In this document: piece by piece, positions 1 through 6,231 of the stretch
How positions within the stretch are numbered: position 1 is the first letter of the stretch
Layout of the letters: the number at the start of each line of letters is the position of its first letter
DNA from: CAIMUM01 sp034429715
GTDB taxonomy: Bacteria > Chloroflexota > Dehalococcoidia > GIF9 > UBA5629
DNA: 8,149 bases
Reading direction: 5' to 3'
Assembly: GCA_034429715.1 (NCBI GenBank)
Contig: DAOUFR010000113.1
Coordinates: 1 to 8,149 of the forward strand
The notes under the pieces: model-generated
What the model saw: the letters and a program-made list of their open reading frames with translations, nothing else
Told to the model about the DNA's origin: nothing
The model's database searches: none
Program-made: the position numbers and the translations under genes

Positions 1-1
1 T

Positions 2-376
2 GTGGCACCGGATGGCGAGACGGTGCTGCTGAAACAGGGAAACGTGAGTTTGATTGACCATGCCGAAACAGTGGTCTCCCGGTTGGCATTTGCTCAGAAG
101 GACCCCGACTACTTGTGGAAATGTACCTTGGTGACGACGGTCGAACCGTGTGCCATGTGCTCCGGGAACATCTATTGGGCCAACATCGGAAACGTGGTCT
201 ATGGCATTGAGGAAACCACCGTAAGGGACCTGACCGGCGCCGACAAGAGAAATCCCACGATGAACCTGCCGTGTCGCACAGTCTTCAAGTCAGGGCAGAA
301 GCCCATCAGGGTAGTGGGCCCCGTTCCGGAACTGCAAGACGAACTGCTCGCCACCATCAGTGCCTACTGGAAATGA
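2..376 (+). CDS. Nucleoside deaminase (CMP/dCMP deaminase fold), 5' end cut by window
   Basis: Zinc-dependent cytidine/guanine/tRNA-adenosine deaminase superfamily protein, which hydrolytically removes an amino group from a nucleobase in the cytoplasm. Two family motifs are visible: HAE (residues 20-22 of the visible part), giving the first zinc ligand and the proton-shuttling Glu, and EPCAMC (48-53), giving the two zinc-ligand cysteines. The end (GPVPELQDELL, then an aromatic Y-W) resembles stand-alone nucleoside or guanine deaminases of about 155-165 residues. The GTG at position 2 is most likely an internal valine: it sits where family members have the beta strand before a P-D-G turn, so roughly 35-45 N-terminal residues lie outside the window. 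The substrate cannot be told from these motifs. The gene ends with TGA and converges on the next gene with about 20 nt between stops. Family call firm, substrate open. Confidence 0.9.
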   Translation: MAPDGETVLLKQGNVSLIDHAETVVSRLAFAQKDPDYLWKCTLVTTVEPCAMCSGNIYWANIGNVVYGIEETTVRDLTGADKRNPTMNLPCRTVFKSGQKPIRVVGPVPELQDELLATISAYWK

Positions 377-396
377 AACAGTCCCGTCGCTGATCA

Positions 397-1077
397 TCAG
401 ATAGTGGAGCGGGGGTACCTACGCCACCTATCAGGCACCTTTTCCTTTTCCGGAACAATATGGGCTAAGCATGCAGGCGAACCTTCGGGTATGAGATCCT
501 CGATGAGCATCCTCACACCCATCATACGTACGCATTGCCGGTCCCACTTGTTAGTGGCCATGCAGATTTTCATATCGTCGCCGTTCACATACCCGACGGG
601 GCACTGAAGGAACCTGAACTTTACACTGTCTTCCTTAACGTCATCCACCTCGATACTGAAATCGAAGATGTCAGTAGCGGTGAAGTACCGGACAGCCGCC
701 GTGTGGACGTCAGTCTTTTCATTATCAAGACCGAAGATTTTCTGCCTGCCGAGCATGCCCACGGTCATGCCCATTGCCATGCGTAGTAGAAACCGGTCGA
801 TGGGGCCGAGGAACTTGAGCTTGCGTGCGATGTTGCCAATGCGTTTAAAATTGCCGGTCAGCCGGTAATACTCCTCTTCATTATCCGCTGCCGTCTTTCC
901 CCGGTTGAACAGCATGCCGAATGCTCTGATCAAGACTGAATCAACAATACGCACGGCAAGTGATCCATGAAGAACAGGTTTGCCCCGGATATACAGCGTC
1001 TTTGTAAATATATCGTATTTCTCCTGTATCGAGAGTTTCTTGAGGCCCAGTTTGTCTCCACTGTCACTGACCGCCAT
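397..1077 (-). CDS. Conserved-looking hypothetical protein with four C-terminal cysteines
   Basis: A 226-residue soluble protein I do not recognise with certainty. The start is well supported: ATG at 1077-1075 preceded by AGGAGGT (1090-1084) with a 6-nt spacer. The gene ends in a double TGA TGA. The first 110 residues are basic and rich in M, G and L (for example MAMGMTVGMLG, 100-110) but have no clear membrane helix. The C-terminal third holds cysteines at 159 (in QCPVGY), 172, 182 and 203, spaced as if for metal binding or a thiol active site, followed by a P-E-G turn. The Cys-Pro plus later Cys layout is loosely like the L-2-amino-thiazoline-4-carboxylic acid hydrolase family (PF14196); that is a guess from pattern memory. 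It is transcribed in the same direction as the acyl-CoA dehydrogenase gene upstream, with a 234-nt gap, so co-transcription is possible but unproven. Confidence 0.75.
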   Translation of the reverse strand: MAVSDSGDKLGLKKLSIQEKYDIFTKTLYIRGKPVLHGSLAVRIVDSVLIRAFGMLFNRGKTAADNEEEYYRLTGNFKRIGNIARKLKFLGPIDRFLLRMAMGMTVGMLGRQKIFGLDNEKTDVHTAAVRYFTATDIFDFSIEVDDVKEDSVKFRFLQCPVGYVNGDDMKICMATNKWDRQCVRMMGVRMLIEDLIPEGSPACLAHIVPEKEKVPDRWRRYPRSTI

Positions 1078-1083
1078 AATCAG

Positions 1084-1090
1084 ACCTCCT
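1084..1090 (-). promoter_or_regulatory. Ribosome binding site AGGAGGT
   Basis: A near-perfect Shine-Dalgarno sequence on the minus strand, 6 nt before the ATG at 1077. It fixes the start of the 226-aa protein. Confidence 0.8.
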
Positions 1091-1254
1091 GTATAAGATC
1101 ATTATCTATACCTTCACTTAACAATCCATGTTGCCCCGCTCTATCAGCACAACATTTATTTTTAGGTTAGTATACCCTGGCATCACGTTGGTGGGAATAT
1201 CTCAAGCGTACACGGAATTATACCATTGGGTATGGGCAAGGGTATATAACGGCA

Positions 1255-1297
1255 GATCGTGTAGTTATATAACCAACTGTCGAACACTCTCACGATC
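1255..1297. repeat. Inverted repeat GATCGTG/CACGATC around the palindrome GTTATATAAC
   Basis: Arms at 1255-1261 and 1291-1297 are perfect 7-nt complements enclosing 29 nt, which contain the 10-nt palindrome GTTATATAAC (1264-1273). A related GTATATAAC lies at 1242-1250. The element lies just past the stop of the acyl-CoA dehydrogenase gene. There is no U-run, so it is not a standard intrinsic terminator. It could be a weak transcript-end structure or a regulator site, or it could be chance. Confidence 0.35.
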
Positions 1298-1311
1298 GAG
1301 CTGCAGCCTGC

Positions 1312-2544
1312 TTATTCGTAGACCTTTTCCTCGTCCGCTTCCTCGCGGCTCAGGTGGATGTCCTCCTCGATATTCCTCTCGTCCACTGTTTTAGACAGCA
1401 GCTCCTTGTAGAACTCGTGCTGGATGATCAGGTTCTGTATGTCGTTGGTGCCCGTCCATATCTGCAGCAGCCTGGTCTCCCTCACGGCCCTTTCGATGGG
1501 GAAGACCCTTGTATAACCGATGCCGCCCATAATCTGCATGGTCTCGTTGGCCACCTCCCACTGCGTCTGGGTCGCGAACCTTTTCAGCTCCGACACCAGG
1601 CGTCTGCGGTAGCCGGCCGTGCCGACCTGGTCGTCGACAGAGCGCGCCACCGCGTAGGCCAGCGCGTTGACGGCGTCTATCTTGGTGATGCACTCGGCAA
1701 TCCTGAAGCTGACCGCCTCGAAATTGCGTATGGTCTGTCCGAACGCCTTTCTCTTGTTGGCGTAGCGGGCCGCGATCTCCAGCAGTGCGCGTGAGCCGTT
1801 GATATAGCCCACCATCCTTTCCGGCACCATCATGTGATAGAAGACCTCGGAGCCCTTGTCCTCCTTGCCCAGCAGGTTCTCCTCCGGGACCTTGACATCC
1901 CTGAATATGATCCTGGCCGTGCCGGTGCCGCGGCTGCCCATCAGGCCGTATACATGCTTTACCTCGACCCCCATATCCCTTTCGACGATAAAGGCGCTCA
2001 GCGAGTCATGTCCCCCGCCCGGATTGGTCACGGCATAGACCAGGAAGAAATCAGCGCCCTCGCCACCCACCACGAAGCGTTTCTGGCCGTTGAGTATGTA
2101 ATACTTCCCCTCTTTACGTGCCGTGGTGGTCGCACCGAAGAAGTCCGATCCGCCCCTGGGCTCGGTCAGCGCCTCACCGGCCCAGATCTTGCCTGCCACC
2201 AGCGGTTTGAGGTATTTCTGTTTCTGCGCCTCTGTACCGTAGGCATTCAGCGCGTCTGAAATAAGGCCGACGATACCGAAAACGCAGGCAAGCGGAACTC
2301 CGAGTTTTCCCACCTCGCCCAGTACGACGAAATCGTCCACGTATTTAAGCCCTCTGCCACCGTATTGCTTCGGCGCCCGTACAGCCAGTAGGTTCCTTCT
2401 TCCCGCCTCTTCGATAAACTCCCTGGGGAATTTGATTTTCTCATCATCCATATCGAGTATAAGCTGGCGCGGCACCCATTTAACGAAGTCCTGCGCTTCG
2501 TTCAGGAGAACCTTCTGTTCCGCGGTCAAAAACACCTCAAACAT
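1312..2544 (-). CDS. Acyl-CoA dehydrogenase
   Basis: FAD-dependent flavoprotein that introduces an alpha-beta double bond into an acyl-CoA and passes electrons to electron-transfer flavoprotein. Its length of 410 aa is slightly above the usual 380-400. The first family signature is intact (ALTEPRGGSDFFG, 125-137). The second is present as QIMGGIGY (337-344) but has V347 where D/E/N is usual. The FAD-side segment with KRKAFGQ (264-270) is also seen. The usual catalytic Glu of the I-Y-E-G-T motif is Thr here (IWTGT, 362-366), while Glu sits in PERM (E242), the place used by isovaleryl- and long-chain acyl-CoA dehydrogenases. The C-terminus has an extra acidic tail (about 388-410). The start is ATG at 2544 with AAGGAGG five nt upstream. 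No ETF or thiolase gene is adjacent, so the substrate is unknown; branched-chain or long-chain acyl-CoA is plausible. Confidence 0.95.
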   Translation of the reverse strand: MFEVFLTAEQKVLLNEAQDFVKWVPRQLILDMDDEKIKFPREFIEEAGRRNLLAVRAPKQYGGRGLKYVDDFVVLGEVGKLGVPLACVFGIVGLISDALNAYGTEAQKQKYLKPLVAGKIWAGEALTEPRGGSDFFGATTTARKEGKYYILNGQKRFVVGGEGADFFLVYAVTNPGGGHDSLSAFIVERDMGVEVKHVYGLMGSRGTGTARIIFRDVKVPEENLLGKEDKGSEVFYHMMVPERMVGYINGSRALLEIAARYANKRKAFGQTIRNFEAVSFRIAECITKIDAVNALAYAVARSVDDQVGTAGYRRRLVSELKRFATQTQWEVANETMQIMGGIGYTRVFPIERAVRETRLLQIWTGTNDIQNLIIQHEFYKELLSKTVDERNIEEDIHLSREEADEEKVYE

Positions 2545-2578
2545 GACTCCTCCTTTTCAACATCGTGGCGATATGACC

Positions 2579-2584
2579 ATTATA
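2579..2584 (-). promoter_or_regulatory. Possible -10 box (TATAAT) for the acyl-CoA dehydrogenase gene
   Basis: A perfect TATAAT reads on the minus strand about 35 nt before the ATG at 2544, ahead of the AAGGAGG site. No good -35 box is found at 17 nt; TTGTTG lies at a 15-nt spacing. The position suits a short leader, but the promoter is only half supported. Confidence 0.35.
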
Positions 2585-2754
2585 TACCAAAGCAATCTGC
2601 AACAAGATTGGAAGAGCAGAATATTGCCATTCTAAATAATCGAAATGATTTCATTGCGGTTTAGCCTAAGGATCACATCAAGGTCATGCTACACATCTTG
2701 TCGAAGCACAGACCAATGGTAGAGTATTCCTATAAAACAATGCGATTCTAAGAA

Positions 2755-2784
2755 TTGAGCTTGCTTCACTTTTGGGTATATAAT
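2755..2784 (+). promoter_or_regulatory. Sigma70-like promoter of the HEPN-like gene
   Basis: TTGAGC (2755-2760), an 18-nt spacer, then a perfect TATAAT (2779-2784). Transcription would start near 2791, leaving a leader of about 48 nt before the ATG at 2839. The -35 box falls on the TTG that would open the longest reading frame, which argues against that start. Confidence 0.6.
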
Positions 2785-2826
2785 TTAGCAGTGATAAAGT
2801 TCGTTGACGATGTACTTAACTGGTTT

Positions 2827-2832
2827 GGAGGT
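2827..2832 (+). promoter_or_regulatory. Ribosome binding site GGAGGT deciding the start at 2839
   Basis: GGAGGT followed by a 6-nt spacer and ATG. This is the only strong ribosome site in the 5' part of the frame and favours ATG 2839 over the upstream TTG. Confidence 0.75.
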
Positions 2833-2838
2833 AGAAAG

Positions 2839-3561
2839 ATGCATACTGGGTGGAAAGATTTGTCTAATGTTGGCTTTAAGATGCCGCCTGATTTTCCTTC
2901 CGATATATATTTACAAGTGAATACTGACCTTGCAAAATTCAAGGCTACACATGAAGATCAACAAAGTTCATTTGGTATGGGATGGAATGGTGTAGCTTAT
3001 CGCTATCGCTCTTCAATTGACTATGATAGAGAGTTCACTAATTCAGTTATTAAGTATTCAAATTCGCCACCACATGAAGAAAGATACAACCAAGAAAGGT
3101 ATCTCTTCGGTTTTTTCGTAAATGCAATTTCCACCCTGGAATGTTTCTTCTTCTCCAACTATTGCATAGCTTCAATTTTGAAGCCAATGGAATTTCCAAT
3201 GATTAGAGCTAGAAATTTAAAATTCTACCCATCAGATGTGGAAGAAAATTTTAACATCCTTTTCCCATCGGACAGTCTCTCTATCAAACAAACTAAATGT
3301 CTTAAAGATCCGTACTTTAAAAAAATTAAGGACATGCGTGATGTACTTAGTCATCGTGGGATGCCACCACGTAGCTTTTATCGTGGTGGACCCCGTGATG
3401 GCATGGCAACTATGCCAGATAATATAAGGGACCTAAGCACTCAGTGGCAGTTCGACTTCCCGATAGACCAGCAAACCACTTCATTACCTCGCGCTTGGTT
3501 GAGTACTATGCTACAGGAGTTAATTGAAGCTACAGTCAATTTCTGTAATAGCAATCTCTAG
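2839..3561 (+). CDS. HEPN-like domain protein (RxxxxH motif), function unknown
   Basis: A 240-residue protein using the ATG at 2839; the in-frame TTG at 2755 would add 28 residues but overlaps the promoter. A hydrophobic helix at about 86-113 (FFVNAISTLECFFF within it) is followed by a polar stretch. Then comes MRDVLSHRG (166-174), which contains R167-D-V-L-S-H172, an Rx4H motif typical of HEPN domains; the polar residue after Arg is also typical. A final amphipathic helix lies at about 218-238. HEPN proteins are all-helical dimers and many are metal-independent RNases in toxin-antitoxin and phage defence systems; others are non-catalytic. The layout recalls the Cthe_2314-like HEPN group, but I cannot confirm this. 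It has its own promoter, no adjacent antitoxin or nucleotidyltransferase gene, and a separately promoted ATPase gene downstream on the same strand. RNase activity is inference. Confidence 0.75.
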   Translation: MHTGWKDLSNVGFKMPPDFPSDIYLQVNTDLAKFKATHEDQQSSFGMGWNGVAYRYRSSIDYDREFTNSVIKYSNSPPHEERYNQERYLFGFFVNAISTLECFFFSNYCIASILKPMEFPMIRARNLKFYPSDVEENFNILFPSDSLSIKQTKCLKDPYFKKIKDMRDVLSHRGMPPRSFYRGGPRDGMATMPDNIRDLSTQWQFDFPIDQQTTSLPRAWLSTMLQELIEATVNFCNSNL

Positions 3562-3823
3562 CCTATAAACCGCTCACGGGATTCTAAGCAGATATGCCGC
3601 TAAATCCCAAAGATAAAGGTTCATTATATGCTTAGAGCTTAGAGATATTTAATAGCTAAACATATAGACTGTGCATCAGTTTTGTTCGATTGTCTTTTGG
3701 ATTCAAGAGCGTTAGCATCATTCTTCAGGCCTATCCTATCTGGTCGCGCGGTGATCTTGGTTTATTTGATCAACTGTTTGATGGCCTCATAATGCAGAGA
3801 GTGATGAGGACAGGACAGCCCGA

Positions 3824-3853
3824 TTGACACGGTTAAGATGTCTGTACTATAGT
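3824..3853 (+). promoter_or_regulatory. Sigma70-like promoter of the ATPase gene
   Basis: A perfect TTGACA (3824-3829), an 18-nt spacer and TATAGT (3848-3853, 5 of 6 consensus). Transcription would start near 3860, about 33 nt before the ATG at 3893. This is the best promoter in the window and suggests fairly strong, independent expression. Confidence 0.75.
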
Positions 3854-3878
3854 CTGATACGCACGGATTGGATTACGT

Positions 3879-3886
3879 AAGGAGGG
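3879..3886 (+). promoter_or_regulatory. Ribosome binding site AAGGAGGG deciding the start at 3893
   Basis: AAGGAGGG ends 6 nt before ATG 3893. The in-frame TTG at 3887 directly abuts this site and so cannot be used efficiently. Confidence 0.8.
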
Positions 3887-3892
3887 TTGTGT

Positions 3893-5575
3893 ATGAAAGC
3901 GAAGAGTGAAAAGTCCAAATTCCGTTTCAAATCAAGCTTCAGCATAGGTGGCGTGGCGGCAGAGACGGATCCATTTTTGGAGGCTTGTTTCTTGGCAACC
4001 GATTGCTATACTTTGGTTGCTGATGTCAGTAATCCAAAGTGTGCGATTATCGGTAGGTCTGGTACTGGCAAGACCGCAATTATATCCGAATTGAGCAAAG
4101 CCAAAGCAGAACATTGTATAAGAATTCAGCCAGAGGCATTAGCGTTCCAGTTTTTGGGAAAATCACAAATGATACGAGCCCTGAAAACGGGCGGGATCAA
4201 CCTCGACTATTTTTACAAATTATTATGGAGGCATGTTCTCGTTACGGAAATCCTGAAGTATTGCTTCCCCACAGAAGCAAAAAGAGCAGGATTACTTTCC
4301 CAGCTCGTGGATAGTCTACAAACAAAGATGAGGCCTGACCCTGAACGCAAGCGTGCAATGAACTATTTAGACCAGTGGGACGCCCAACTAGTCCAGACAC
4401 CGCAGGAGCGCATAAAAGAAATACACGATAATCTTAGCAAGCGACTGTCTGCCAAATTTGGATTTTCTTTGCCTTGGCAGGACATATTTAAGGTGGAAAC
4501 AGGCTTGGACGGCCAAATTACCAATGATAAGAATGTGACTGAAAGAGTGACATTGGCGAATGAAGTCATTAGTCAAATTCAGGTTCAAGACCTAAACAGT
4601 GTGCTAGACTACATACGAACGAAGATATTAGATGATCGTCAAAAGCCGTTATACGTGCTTATAGACGATCTCGATAGGTTCTGGGTTGATGACCATATTG
4701 TTTATGATCTTTTAAAAGGTTTAATTTTAGAGATATACGAGTGGAGAAAAGTCAAGAATCTCAAAATAGTCTACGTTTTACGAAACAATATAGTAAATAA
4801 GATAGAGCAGGATTTTTCCACAAGGTCATACCAGAAAGAGAAGTTGGAAGATCAGAGGTACTATTTGCGTTGGACGAAGCAGGAACTGATTAATGTGGTA
4901 AATAAAAGGCTCGAGAGAATCTGCGTAGATAGTAATTTTACCGATAGACCAATACTTTCAGACATCCTGCCAAAACGTACAAAACGCGACGTATCGGGTG
5001 TTGATTATGTGCTTGAAAGAACAATGGATAGACCAAGAGATATAATCGACTTTATAAACAGGGCTGGTGCGCTATGCGTAGCAAAAAGCAATATTTCAGC
5101 GCGTTCATTGAGGGATGCCGAACAAGCATATTCTTTGGGTCGACTTCAAGCACTGTACGACGAGTGGCGTGAAAACTATCCGGGACTGGAAGTGTTTACC
5201 AGACTCGTTCGTAACCATTCTCCACGATTCCCATTATCATCGTGGGCAGATAACGATATTATGGACGTATTGACGGATCCAGAGATCGCCAAATATAAGT
5301 GGATCGCCGAAATGTGCGGGGAGTGCCAAAGGGATTATCAAAAGAATCAGGTAAACGCTATGCATAAGTGCAGGCGACGGTTCCTGAAGCTACTTTTTGA
5401 GGTAGGTATAGTTGGAGTCAGGCTTTCTCCTGGCGCTACATGTAGATACTGTCATGCTGGTGAACCTTTGCTATCTGATGCTGAAATTGAGGACGATCCC
5501 GAGATCACTATTCACCCTATGCTGCACCGGGCTCTCGGTATTCTTACTGCCGATCGTGCTAACATAGCACAATGA
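3893..5575 (+). CDS. P-loop ATPase, Sll1717/FunZ-like
   Basis: A 560-residue cytoplasmic NTPase. In order: an N-terminal stretch with AAETDPFLEACF (22-33), typical of Sll1717/FunZ-like P-loop ATPases; Walker A GRSGTGKT (54-61); a long helical insert (about 90-245); Walker B YVLIDDLDRF (254-263), whose D-D-L-D-R form recalls KAP and STAND-type NTPases; a sensor-like YVLRNN (294-299); and a conserved-looking RPRDIIDFIN (380-389). The C-terminal third looks like a winged-helix region ending in IHPMLHRALGI (540-550). Cysteine pairs C475/C478 and C517/C520 could bind zinc. The true start is ATG 3893, set by the ribosome site. Such ATPases recur in variable genomic regions, but their role is not settled; a switch or sensor role in defence is a reasonable guess. 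The family assignment rests on memory of the motif order rather than on a search. Confidence 0.85.
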   Translation: MKAKSEKSKFRFKSSFSIGGVAAETDPFLEACFLATDCYTLVADVSNPKCAIIGRSGTGKTAIISELSKAKAEHCIRIQPEALAFQFLGKSQMIRALKTGGINLDYFYKLLWRHVLVTEILKYCFPTEAKRAGLLSQLVDSLQTKMRPDPERKRAMNYLDQWDAQLVQTPQERIKEIHDNLSKRLSAKFGFSLPWQDIFKVETGLDGQITNDKNVTERVTLANEVISQIQVQDLNSVLDYIRTKILDDRQKPLYVLIDDLDRFWVDDHIVYDLLKGLILEIYEWRKVKNLKIVYVLRNNIVNKIEQDFSTRSYQKEKLEDQRYYLRWTKQELINVVNKRLERICVDSNFTDRPILSDILPKRTKRDVSGVDYVLERTMDRPRDIIDFINRAGALCVAKSNISARSLRDAEQAYSLGRLQALYDEWRENYPGLEVFTRLVRNHSPRFPLSSWADNDIMDVLTDPEIAKYKWIAEMCGECQRDYQKNQVNAMHKCRRRFLKLLFEVGIVGVRLSPGATCRYCHAGEPLLSDAEIEDDPEITIHPMLHRALGILTADRANIAQ

Positions 5576-5595
5576 ATTTGCCACCGTTGTGCTAT
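5564..5595 (+). terminator. Hairpin at the end of the ATPase gene, possible weak terminator
   Basis: A perfect 9-nt inverted repeat, ATAGCACAA (5564-5572) and TTGTGCTAT (5587-5595), encloses a 14-nt loop that contains the ATPase stop codon TGA (5573-5575). Only a weak A/T run (ATTTAT) follows, and the stem is not GC-rich, so termination efficiency is doubtful. Confidence 0.4.
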
Positions 5596-5689
5596 ATTTA
5601 TGGCACGTCGTGATAGGTTAGTAACAAACGACCTCACCCCGTACTTAGCCGCATCACTGCTTTAAATCCGCTGGTTGAATAATAATTCT

Positions 5690-6181
5690 CTATTGGCACA
5701 AACTTCTAGGTACTATACGAGCGCAATAAAGATAAGTGAGAAATACCACAGTCCACGTGATAACGAATAGGATTGTTAATATTCTGTATAGAGCCTTCTG
5801 ACTCCCGTCTGGCCATTTAACGTCTCTGTGCTGTGTGATATTAATTCTAAATTCTTTTTCAATTATAGCCTCAATGGTTTTGCATCGCTCATATTTTAAT
5901 TTTTTTAAGGAATGGAACTGCGACACAAATACGTAAACACAACATATCATGGCAATACCCAGTACATAAATAGCAATTACCATCAGTAAAAGGCATGCGT
6001 TCCTAATATTGCTGATGATAAAACCCATTATAACTAGGTTCCCAGCCCATATTATGCTTGTAACTGTCCAAAGCAGGGTATCATGGTGTTGTGCCGATTG
6101 CTGCGCAGCCATATATTCAGTCAGCAATACTTTGAGTTTATAATTCTCTGGACTTCCAGACTGAGCAGCAGATTCCACCAT
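5690..6181 (-). CDS. Small three-helix membrane protein, function unknown
   Basis: A 163-residue protein starting at ATG 6181-6179; the in-frame GTG at 6190 overlaps the ribosome site and is rejected. Predicted by eye: a soluble N-terminus with an E-Y and a His-His-Asp (22-34), two closely spaced membrane helices (about 36-58 and 63-86), a charged loop with SLKKLKYERCKTIEAIIEKE (91-110), and a third helix (about 131-153). No signal peptide or enzyme motif is visible. The shape resembles small membrane proteins found singly in accessory regions and sometimes beside defence effectors, but I do not recognise the family. It lies 50 nt downstream of tRNA-Ala on the same strand and converges on the ATPase gene. 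No clear promoter is seen in the short gap to the tRNA, so read-through from the tRNA promoter is possible. Confidence 0.75.
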   Translation of the reverse strand: MVESAAQSGSPENYKLKVLLTEYMAAQQSAQHHDTLLWTVTSIIWAGNLVIMGFIISNIRNACLLLMVIAIYVLGIAMICCVYVFVSQFHSLKKLKYERCKTIEAIIEKEFRINITQHRDVKWPDGSQKALYRILTILFVITWTVVFLTYLYCARIVPRSLCQ

Positions 6182-6189
6182 TACATACA

Positions 6190-6196
6190 CCTCCCC
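6190..6196 (-). promoter_or_regulatory. Ribosome binding site GGGGAGG deciding the start at 6181
   Basis: GGGGAGG reads on the minus strand and ends 8 nt before ATG 6181. The upstream in-frame GTG (6190-6188) overlaps its last base and so cannot be the start. Confidence 0.65.
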
Positions 6197-6231
6197 CAGA
6201 GTCGTACCTGCAAATCGTTATCTATAGTATC

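Larger units (their letters stand above)
2545..2838. other. Intergenic region between divergent genes
   Basis: About 290 nt separate the minus-strand acyl-CoA dehydrogenase from the plus-strand HEPN-like gene. It holds the ribosome site and possible -10 of the former and the promoter and ribosome site of the latter. Between about 2600 and 2750 I see no gene, RNA, repeat or copy of the tRNA-Ala 3' end. The sequence turns AT-rich within this stretch, so the left edge of the accessory segment probably lies here. Confidence 0.6.
3562..3892. other. Intergenic region between HEPN-like and ATPase genes
   Basis: 331 nt with no convincing gene. It holds an imperfect stem GGGATT (3578-3583)/AATCCC (3603-3608) just after the HEPN-like stop, a possible weak transcript end without a U-run. 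It also has a tandem 7-nt repeat CTTAGAG (3631-3637 and 3638-3644), a TTGATCAA palindrome (3766-3773), and the promoter and ribosome site of the ATPase gene at its right end. The gap length and internal promoter argue against a tight two-gene operon. Confidence 0.5.
2560..6231. other. Candidate AT-rich genomic island beside tRNA-Ala
   Basis: From within the 2545-2754 gap up to the tRNA 3' end, the DNA is visibly richer in A/T, with A/T-ending codons, than the backbone genes on both sides. It carries three genes of accessory type: HEPN-like, P-loop ATPase and small membrane protein. The right limit coincides with the 3' end of tRNA-Ala, a classic target of tyrosine integrases. I find no integrase and no second copy of the tRNA 3' end within the window, so the mode of arrival is unproven and the borders are approximate. 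Confidence 0.4.

Noticed and set aside
1354..2259. Long plus-strand open frames of 146 and 141 codons
   Set aside because: They lie antisense to the acyl-CoA dehydrogenase, whose family motifs are unambiguous; GC-rich coding DNA often leaves the opposite frames open.
2600..2750. Search for a copy of the tRNA-Ala 3' end as a left attachment site
   Set aside because: Only an 8-nt partial match (TGGTAGAG) to the tRNA end was found, which is no better than chance.
3631..3644. Tandem CTTAGAG repeat considered as an iteron or CRISPR-like element
   Set aside because: Only two 7-nt copies with no spacers or further repeats.
3762..3876. Short minus-strand open stretch ending in a plausible C-terminus (YEAIKQLIK)
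   Set aside because: It has no good start or ribosome site, overlaps the strong promoter of the ATPase gene and is only about 35 codons; at most a gene remnant.
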